Assembly: GCA_003663415.1 (NCBI GenBank)
Contig: QMZY01000018.1
Coordinates: forward strand, 1 to 11,292
DNA from: Candidatus Aenigmatarchaeota archaeon
GTDB lineage: Archaea; Aenigmatarchaeota; Aenigmatarchaeia; QMZP01
Direction of reading: 5' to 3'
DNA: 11,292 nucleotides
Part shown: one piece after another, positions 6,901-11,292 of the stretch
Layout of the letters: each line of letters begins with the position of its first letter
How positions within the stretch are numbered: position 1 is the first letter of the stretch
The notes under the pieces: model-generated
Told to the model about the DNA's origin: nothing
Databases searched by the model: none
Seen by the model: only the letters and a program-made list of their open reading frames with translations
Made by a program: the position numbers and the translations under genes

Positions 6901-6937
6901 AAACAGGCAGGAAAGTCCAAAAGACTTTCAATCTACT
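6901..6937 (-). other. 37-nt BHB-type intron in 23S domain IV
   Basis: Central helix GCAG/CUGU, bulges AAA and UUA, inner stem GUAG/CUGC continuing into GAAAGUC/GACUUUC after a 3-nt bulge. Excision gives AAGCA-GAAA-UGCUU, a GAAA tetraloop like the CUC-GAAA-GAG hairpin at this position in other 23S rRNAs. Confidence 0.65.
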
Positions 6938-6962
6938 TTCTGCTTGGCGCTCCCCTACGTTT

Positions 6963-7013
6963 TTCAACTAACCCCTTCTTTTGGTTAAGCTTTTCTTTTT
7001 AAGAAAAGGTTAT
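6963..7013 (-). other. 51-nt BHB-type intron in 23S domain IV
   Basis: Central helix UAAC/GUUG, both bulges AAA, inner 12-bp stem UAACCUUUUCUU with AAGAAGGGGUUA, and an outer helix of four pairs (GUU side with AACG). Excision joins CUGUUUAACAA to AAACGUAGG, restoring the conserved CUGUUUAAUAAAAAC-like segment. Confidence 0.8.
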
Positions 7014-7087
7014 TTGTTAAACAGTCGGACCCCCCTTGTCACTGCGACCTACTGGTCCTGACTGAGTCAGGGCAGTAGGCACCCCTT

Positions 7088-7121
7088 TACGGCGAAAGAT
7101 GCTTCAAAGAAGCATCCAACT
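7088..7121 (-). other. 34-nt BHB-type intron in 23S (family B)
   Basis: Central helix CGGU/GCCG, bulges AGA and UAA, outer helix UCUU/AGGG, inner stem GGAUGCUUC/GAAGCAUCU extended by the family-B ends. Excision joins CUUCGGUAG to AAGGGGUGCC, matching the conserved CUUCGGGAGAAGGGGUGCC segment. Confidence 0.85.
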
Positions 7122-7267
7122 CTACCGAAGATACGGGGCCAATTTGCCGAATTCCCTGGACGGATTTCTCCTAACACACCTTCCCCTTACAGACGAAGGA
7201 TGACATTCGTCATCAATCGATTTCAGGGAGGGGCACCAGATTCCCGGGGTCTACCGAAGAACAAACA

Positions 7268-7513
7268 TCAGAACTCTATTTTTTCCAGATACAAACCTTG
7301 TCTTGACAAGGCTTTCAATTCATTGTCTTCCAAGAGTCTTGGAAAAAAACAGACATACTCGTTTTTTTCACATGGTATATTGTGCTTTTTTACAAACTCA
7401 GACGACTTAACGCCCGAGTTCACAACCGGCAGACTCGGACATTCCTGCTGAGCGATGAATATCGCCCTCAGAAAGTCACCGTTACCGGAAGCCTTGTAAA
7501 ATATCTCGGACAT
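7268..7513 (-). CDS. 81-residue hypothetical protein inside the 23S intron
   Basis: The ORF lies wholly inside the 319-nt intron and runs on the rRNA strand from ATG at 7513 to TGA. It begins MSEIFYKASGNGDFLRAIF and ends ALSRQGLYLEKIEF. I recognise no family: no LAGLIDADG, HNH or GIY-YIG motif, no signal peptide and no membrane helix. Four fifths of the intron is this frame, and an AT-rich stretch with TTTAAA and TTATATAA lies just upstream of the ATG, as for a leaderless archaeal gene with its own promoter. It may be a degenerate or novel intron-encoded protein. A chance ORF cannot be excluded at this length. Confidence 0.45.
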   Translation of the reverse strand: MSEIFYKASGNGDFLRAIFIAQQECPSLPVVNSGVKSSEFVKKHNIPCEKNEYVCFFPRLLEDNELKALSRQGLYLEKIEF

Positions 7514-7530
7514 AGATTATATAATGGTGC

Positions 7531-7544
7531 AAAAATTTAAAAAA
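7531..7544 (-). promoter_or_regulatory. Possible TATA box of the intron-encoded ORF
   Basis: The minus strand reads TTTTTTAAATTTTT about 20-30 bases upstream of the ATG at 7513, the spacing of a leaderless archaeal promoter. The AT-richness of the intron makes chance occurrence likely enough to keep confidence low. Confidence 0.3.
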
Positions 7545-7954
7545 CTTCGGTAGACACCTAACGGTTCTCGGTACGGTCAGAAGTTTCCTTACCAGTTCCC
7601 TTTTCACGGGCTCCAGAAATCAACCAAACCCTCTAAGGAGGGCCATTCCTGCATTCACCTGTATCTCACCATTATGGTACTCCACAGGCTTCAACAGTTA
7701 GCCGGCAAACCGGTTGGTTTATCCCGGAGCGTCAGAAACTGGTCTTGCGTTGCCGCGCGTACACTTCTGGTGCAGGAATATTAACCTGCTTCCCTTTCGG
7801 CATATTCCAGTTAGGATATGCCTTAGAACCGACTAACCCTCAGCCGATTCGACCAGAAAGACGAAAACTTCAACGGACGGTTCTGTTCAATCCAGAAAAC
7901 CGTCATTCTACATCTTCGTCAGTCTGTTGATCGTTGCTGAGGAACCCTAGCCCT

Positions 7955-7994
7955 TTACCTTGGAAAGACGTTTCTTTGGAAACGTCCATTTCCT
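7955..7994 (-). other. 23S tandem family-B element, copy 1 (40 nt)
   Basis: One unit of a direct tandem pair. It reads AUGGACGUUUC, a loop, GAAACGUCUUUCC, then AAGGUAA on the rRNA strand. Its AGGU can pair with the exon ACCU upstream of the other copy, with bulges AAA and AAA. Removing both copies joins ACCUAA to AGGGCUAGGGUUCC, the consensus sequence. Confidence 0.65.
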
Positions 7995-8033
7995 TTACCT
8001 TGGAAAGACACTTCAAGAGAAGCGTCCATCTAT
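7995..8033 (-). other. 23S tandem family-B element, copy 2 (39 nt)
   Basis: The second unit has an inner stem UAGAUGGACGCUUC with GAAGUGUCUUUCCA, carrying the same A-C and U-U mismatches as the H69 intron. Central helix ACCU/AGGU and bulges AAA/AAA give a clean BHB. Splicing this unit alone leaves copy 1, whose 3' site can then be used with the same exon. Confidence 0.7.
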
Positions 8034-8243
8034 TTAGGTGGTTCGGATTCTCACCGAACTTTGCTGCTACTATCGGCAAGATTCTTGTTTTTGTGGGGTC
8101 CATCCAAACTTTCGCACAGACTTCTACCCCCACAAAACACCTCCCTACTATACTCCTTTCGGAATTCAGGGTCTCGGTAGCATGTTTAGTCCCGTCCATT
8201 GTCAGGGCCCTCAACCATCGGTGGGTGAGCTGTTACGCACTCT

Positions 8244-8308
8244 TTCTCTCCTTTTTACAGGTTTTTCGCTTAAGCCTTTTTGAGGAAGTGAAACTCCTGT
8301 AAAAAGGC
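8244..8308 (-). other. 65-nt BHB-type intron in the 23S GTPase-associated centre (family A)
   Basis: Central helix CUUU/AGAG, bulges AAG and AAA, inner perfect 12-bp stem CCUUUUUACAGG/CCUGUAAAAAGG. Excision joins GCCAUCCUUUAA to AGAGUGCGUAACAGC, exactly the archaeal consensus around E. coli 1085, a position where larger archaeal introns are known. A second 12-bp pairing, UUAAGCCUUUUU with AAAAAGGCUUAA, would exclude the first. Confidence 0.85.
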
Positions 8309-8383
8309 TTAAAGGATGGCTGCTTCTAAGCCAACCTCCCCACTGTCTGGGGTTGAAGACACCCTTCCTCACTTAACATGCAT

Positions 8384-8422
8384 TCCATTCGAAAGACATT
8401 CCAAAGGAACGTCCATCGATTT
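8384..8422 (-). other. About 39-nt insert in 23S (family B), boundaries approximate
   Basis: Inner stem CGAUGGACGUUCC with GGAAUGUCUUUCG (13 bp, one U-U mismatch) is a clear family-B hairpin. Removal gives GGUCCCAAA followed by UGCAUGUUAAGUG, close to the consensus GGUCCCAAAGUCAUGGUUAAGUG. The central helix is only about 3 bp (UCC/GGA or CCA/UGG), so exact splice points are uncertain. Confidence 0.6.
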
Positions 8423-8641
8423 TTGGGACCTTAACCCTGAACTGGTTTCTCTACCTTTCGGATATCGAGCTTATCCCGTACCCTCACTCCTGCCTTCTAC
8501 GGCGGTAAGGGATTCTGAGTTTGACAAGATAACTGGGGATTGAGATTAAAAACCAAAAAGGTCTTTATTTTCTCCCCTTGGTTATCTAATCAGTAGCTCT
8601 ACCCCCTTACCTGCCTCCAGCAAGGCTGAGCTGCGACTCAT

Positions 8642-8711
8642 ATCCCGGAACCCCTTTACAGATTTTCCGTAGACGCTTTTGAGGAAGCATAAGCCTCCTG
8701 TAAAAGGGTCT
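8642..8711 (-). other. 70-nt BHB-like intron in 23S domain II (family A)
   Basis: Central helix CCCG/CGGG, 5' bulge AAA, 3' bulge AUA, inner stem CCCUUUUACAGG with UCUGUAAAGGGG (12 bp) extended by A-U and G-C with a bulged U. Excision gives CCCGAAAUGAG followed by a UGAG/CUCA hairpin and GCC, matching CCCCGAAAGCUAU...GUAGCGCC of E. coli. Clear homolog of the 8244-8308 intron (shared CUUUUACAGGAG and CUUCCUCAAAA). Confidence 0.7.
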
Positions 8712-8950
8712 TTCGGGAGGAACCAGCTATCACCGGTCTCGTTTAGCTTCGAAGGGAAAGACGACATTGTCTCTTTAACCAAGTCGCCAATCCATTTTCA
8801 CCCCTAGCCCCAGGTCACCCGAGCGGTTTGAATCCCAGCAACGGTAACGAGCCTCCATCTGGTTTTCACCAGACTTCACTCTGCCCAGGGCTAGATCGAC
8901 CGGTTTCTGGTCTTATCCCTGTGACTTGGGCACTTTCATACCCACTCCCC

Positions 8951-9019
8951 TGAACCTTTCTTTACGGAAGTTGCTTTCTCAAAGAAATATGCAAAGCAAG
9001 CTCCGTTTAAAGGGTCTGC
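8951..9019 (-). other. About 69-nt family-A element inserted in inverted orientation in 23S
   Basis: Here the plus strand, not the rRNA strand, carries CCTTTCTTTACGGAAGTT, then GCTTTCTCAAAGAAA and TATGCAAAG, in the same order as family A on the rRNA strand at 5916-5995. The insert lies at the tip of the rRNA helix ACUCCC/GGGAGU. The junction shows GCA versus AG rather than a clean BHB. Confidence 0.6.
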
Positions 9020-9257
9020 GGGAGTTTCGCTTTCGCTCTGGCTCCGGAAACCTTAACCTCGCCACAGAGATAAACTCCTTGCCAAGTGTTTCAAAACTGA
9101 CGATATGACTTGAAACCCCTTTCTTCGTATAATCTTTGCAGACTGGACGAAAACACGCTTCTAAAGAAGCGTGAATCTTTCTTTGTCCTTCGAAAGGGTA
9201 AACAAGCCATATCCACCTGTGGTTATATGGTTTCAGGCTCTTTTCACCCCCTGCTAA

Positions 9258-9290
<33 letters not shown>

Positions 9291-9675
9291 GCGCTATCGG
9301 TCTCAAACAATATTTAGAATTGGGAGTTGTTGTCTCCCACCTTTCCACTCCATCTTCAAGGAGCAGTACTCTGGAAACTTGGTATTAACCTTCTTTCTTT
9401 CCCTTACGGGGCTATCACCCTCTATGGCACAGCGTTCCAGCTGACTTCAGGTCAGAAAGTTAGGCTAAGCCCAAGTCCAAACCCCACATTCCTCTTCCAT
9501 TTCTGGAGAGGTTCGGTTTGTTCTTCTCCCTTTTCGGTCGCCCCTACTCAGGGAATGCCTGTTGGTCTCTTTTCCTCCCGGTACTAAGATGTTTCAATTC
9601 CCGGGGTCCCCGTTCCTACTTAAAGGCAGGAACGCCCAAATGGGCAGGAAGTCCTGTCCGCACCGACGGCCAACT

Positions 9676-9726
9676 CTGCTAATAGACCGCTTCAATAGCA
9701 AAGCCGTCTATATTCTGTGTTAGCAG
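9676..9726 (-). other. 51-nt palindromic insert near the 23S 5' domain (family C)
   Basis: CUGCUAA/UUAGCAG encloses AUAGAC-rich arms (AUAGACGGCUU with AAGCGGUCUAU). The rRNA-strand start CUGCUAACACAGAA resembles CUGCUAACACUGAA in the 16S insert at 10674-10750. It follows the conserved CUCCGAAU. A clean BHB was not found. Confidence 0.45.
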
Positions 9727-9872
9727 TCGATTATTCGGAGATCTTGGGTTCAAAACCTGCATGCGGCTACCCCAGGCTTATGGCAGCTTGCCACCTCCTT
9801 CGTCGGTGTTTGAGCCAAGCCATCCACCATATAACCTTACTGGTCCTTCTAGCGGATACTTTCATCTCTAGC

Positions 9873-9883
9873 GGACACTCACC
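9873..9883 (-). repeat. 23S processing stem, 5' arm
   Basis: This is the partner of 5419-5429. On the rRNA strand GGUGAGUGUCC lies just upstream of helix 1 of 23S and pairs perfectly over 11 bp with the downstream arm. Confidence 0.7.
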
Positions 9884-10156
9884 TATGTAATCATTGGAAG
9901 GATATCAGGTTGTGTTCACTCTGTCATCAGTTTTACCTCAAATTGGGACGGTTCAACCATTTCATATATCCTTTCTCTTTTCCACCCGCCATCTAAATGA
10001 CGAGTTTCATCTTTATGAGCATAATTTCTGAGTGTTCAGAGAAATTGATACTACCCTGCTGCTAGTGTTCCCTGCTGCCACCAGGAAACAACTAACTCTG
10101 AACAGCTCAGATAGTTAACCTGTGAATTTTATTATATATAAAGATTTGTGAATTTA
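9884..10156 (-). other. tRNA-Ala to 23S spacer with structured segment
   Basis: No gene is recognised. A nested structure lies at 10034-10103: outer arms GTTCAGAG (10034-10041) and CTCTGAAC (10096-10103), and an inner hairpin GTTCCCTG (10067-10074) with CAGGAAAC (10082-10089). An AT-rich TATA-like block at 10129-10143 lies next to the tRNA 3' end. The segment could be an excised spacer RNA or a promoter-leader unit for 23S. Confidence 0.4.
10129..10143 (-). promoter_or_regulatory. Possible internal promoter upstream of 23S
   Basis: The minus strand reads CTTTATATATAATAA just after the tRNA-Ala 3' end and pointing at 23S. It is among the strongest TATA-like sequences in the window and may give 23S transcripts independent of 16S, or simply be the AT-rich tRNA 3' trailer. 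Confidence 0.35.
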
Positions 10157-10284
10157 TGGACTGGGTGGGATTCTCAGGCTAAACCCTCAAACAGGTCTAG
10201 CTCTTTGAGGAACCTTCGGGTCGCTTTCGAACCCACAGCCTCTGCCTTGCAAGGGCAGCGATCTACCAGTTGATCTACCAGCCC
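10157..10284 (-). tRNA. tRNA-Ala(UGC), split by a T-loop intron
   Basis: It lies in the 16S-23S spacer, the usual place for archaeal tRNA-Ala. Acceptor stem GGGCUGG/CCAGUCC contains the alanine identity pair G3-U70. The anticodon arm is CUGCC-CUUGCAA-GGCAG with anticodon UGC. The T arm is GUGGG-UUCGAA | U-CCCAC, interrupted by 55 nt. Without the intron the gene is exactly 73 nt with discriminator A; CCA is not encoded. Confidence 0.93.
10171..10225 (-). other. 55-nt BHB intron in the T loop of tRNA-Ala (59/60)
   Basis: The outer helix is the T stem GUGGG/CCCAC, the 3' bulge AAU, the central helix UUCG/UGAG (two wobble pairs) and the 5' bulge AAA. Cutting after the second bulge base restores UUCGAAU, the consensus T loop. 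The intron contains CCUCAAA/UUUGAGG. Non-canonical tRNA introns at 58-60 are known in some archaea with broad-specificity splicing endonuclease. Confidence 0.9.
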
Positions 10285-10326
10285 ATGGTATGCTTTTGTG
10301 AAACCTTTTACAGTTTTGGGAAATAT

Positions 10327-10418
<92 letters not shown>

Positions 10419-10454
10419 TACGACTTAGCCCACCTTGCGGGTTCGTGGTTTGAA

Positions 10455-10488
10455 TCCAGAGAAACGACTGCGGAAACAATCGTTAACC
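10455..10488 (-). other. 34-nt probable intron in 16S h44
   Basis: Central helix CAGA/UCUG, bulges GAG and GAU, inner stem AACGAUUG with CAGUCGUU after a small UU/U internal loop. Excision joins UUGCCAGAGA to UUCAAACC, similar to the normal upper h44. The h44 tip can carry expansions, so an unspliced insert is possible. Confidence 0.5.
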
Positions 10489-10673
10489 TCTCTGGCAAAA
10501 ACCAGAGCCTCACCAAAAACCCACTCGGTTGGCTTGACGGGCAGTGTGTGCAAGGAGCAGGAACTTATTCGCCGCTGGATGATGACCAGCGACTACTAGG
10601 GATTTCGCCTTCACGAGGACAAGTTGCAGTCCTCGATCCGAACCAAGACCGGATTTAGAGATTAGCTCCCCCT

Positions 10674-10750
10674 TCTGTACCGATTGCTAACATTGCGAAA
10701 AGTCTGCTTGAATATCCAAGCAATCTTTGTTCAGTGTTAGCAGACGGTTT
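10674..10750 (-). other. About 77-nt probable intron in 16S near position 1250 (family C)
   Basis: It lies between GCGACCCUGAA and AGGGGGAGCUAAUC, which join to the consensus GACCCCGAAAGGGGGAGC. The inner helix is ACCG/CGGU plus UGCUAACA/UGUUAGCA; the central helix is CUG/CAG. The match to BHB is relaxed and ends may shift by one base. Confidence 0.6.
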
Positions 10751-10945
10751 TTCAGGGTCGCATCTCATTGTTCCGGCCATTGTAGGCCGCGTGTTGCCCA
10801 GCGGATTCAGACCATACTGACCTGCCGTCGCCCGCCCCTTCCTCTGGCTTGTCGCCAGCGGTCCCCTGTGAGTACCTGAGCCCAAAGGACCCAGTAGTAA
10901 CACAGGGTGCGGGTCTCGTTCGTTTCCTGACTTAACAGGACACCT

Positions 10946-11026
10946 TTACCGAAGCCTTTCTTTTTTGCATATTTCTTTCCCAAGGCTTTCTTTGAGAAAG
11001 CGACAGCTTCTGTAAAGAAAGGCTTA
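10946..11026 (-). other. 81-nt BHB intron in 16S near position 1080 (family A)
   Basis: Central helix GCCG/CGGU, bulges UGU and AAA, inner perfect 12-bp stem AAGCCUUUCUUU/AAAGAAAGGCUU. Excision joins CGUGCCGUG to AGGUGUCCUGUUAAG, the archaeal consensus. Nearly the same length and sequence as the 23S intron at 5916-5995. Confidence 0.88.
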
Positions 11027-11097
11027 CACGGCACGAACTGACGACGGCCATGCAGCACCTCTCAGCTTGTCTGGTAAGACCTTCAGCCTGACCTTCA

Positions 11098-11144
11098 CTG
11101 CAGACGGACGATTTGAACAACCAGTTCAAGTCGTCATGCACATT
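11098..11144 (-). other. 47-nt BHB-type intron in 16S near position 1000-1030
   Basis: Central helix GCAG/CUGC, bulges AAA and AGU, inner stem AUG/CGU followed by GACGA/UCGUC and UUGAAC/GUUCAA. Excision joins GACAGCAGAA to UGAAGGUCAGGCUGAAGG, matching archaeal GACAGCAGGAUGAAGGUCAGG. Confidence 0.75.
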
Positions 11145-11234
11145 TTCTGCTGTCGCCGCTGGTAAGGTTCCTCGCGTTGAGTCGAATTGAACCGCAGCCT
11201 CCACCCCTTGTGTGCTCCCCCGCCAATTCCCTTA

Positions 11235-11266
<32 letters not shown>

Positions 11267-11292
11267 ACCCACTTAACGGTTTCCCTACGACT

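Larger units (their letters stand above)
7241..7559 (-). other. 319-nt ORF-containing BHB-type intron in 23S
   Basis: The flanks pair over GUCUACCGAAG/CUUCGGUAGAC (11 bp) plus GG/CC with one bulged U. The 5' bulge is UUA, the 3' bulge AAU, and the central helix CCG/CGG. Excision joins ACCGUU to UCUGGUGCCCC, the same length as E. coli ACCGACACAGGUGG (about position 1620). The inside is much more AT-rich than the rRNA and holds an 81-codon ORF. Confidence 0.7.

Noticed and set aside
9130..9200. ACGCUUCUUUAGAAGCGU hairpin in 23S as another intron
   Set aside because: It lies in a variable domain I region where expansions are common and I found no BHB or consensus breakpoint to support splicing.
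10655..11204. Open frames on the minus strand inside 16S
   Set aside because: They cover conserved 16S sequence and several intron junctions; not coding.

Overview
This window is archaeal. The minus strand carries a partial 16S rRNA with the archaeal GAAUUGGCGGGGGAGCAC signature and an anti-Shine-Dalgarno CCUCC end. Next to it are a tRNA-Ala(UGC) whose T loop is split by a bulge-helix-bulge (BHB) intron, and a 23S rRNA with archaeal signatures such as G2058. Protein genes use TATA-like boxes together with Shine-Dalgarno sites. The cysteine-rich secreted proteins, small genes and very divergent rRNA suggest an uncultivated, possibly DPANN-type lineage. That placement is inference.

Positions 1-5418 hold protein genes. 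The end of a secreted Cys-rich protein (+) meets, tail to tail, a membrane-anchored protein with MopE-type Asp/Cys metal-binding repeats (-). A compact cluster follows: a 22-codon leader ORF with a perfect Shine-Dalgarno site, a small winged-helix protein and prephenate dehydratase with an ACT domain, all overlapping end to start. Next comes a more A-rich pair, archaeal triosephosphate isomerase overlapping a HIT-family (Ap4A phosphorylase-like) protein. The HIT stop codon directly abuts the 23S processing stem.

Positions 5419-11292 hold a minus-strand rRNA operon in the order 16S (partial), tRNA-Ala, spacer, 23S. The 23S region spans about 4.4 kb, where about 3 kb is usual. Read against remembered consensus rRNA, it is broken by many short inserts of 31-81 nt and one of 319 nt. 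In most cases the flanks form a 3-nt bulge / 4-bp helix / 3-nt bulge, and cutting after the second bulge base regenerates the consensus rRNA. I interpret these as miniature archaeal BHB introns: about five in the visible 16S part, a dozen or more in 23S, and one in the tRNA. They sit in functional cores such as the H69 loop, the GTPase-associated centre, the H91 loop and the 16S 1500 region.

The introns fall into sequence families shared between 16S and 23S, with one apparently inverted copy and one tandem pair, so they look like mobile elements. The largest contains an 81-codon ORF with no LAGLIDADG motif. The 23S core also departs from consensus at several peptidyl-transferase positions. 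All E. coli numbering and consensus comparisons are from memory; no alignment, folding or database search was run.
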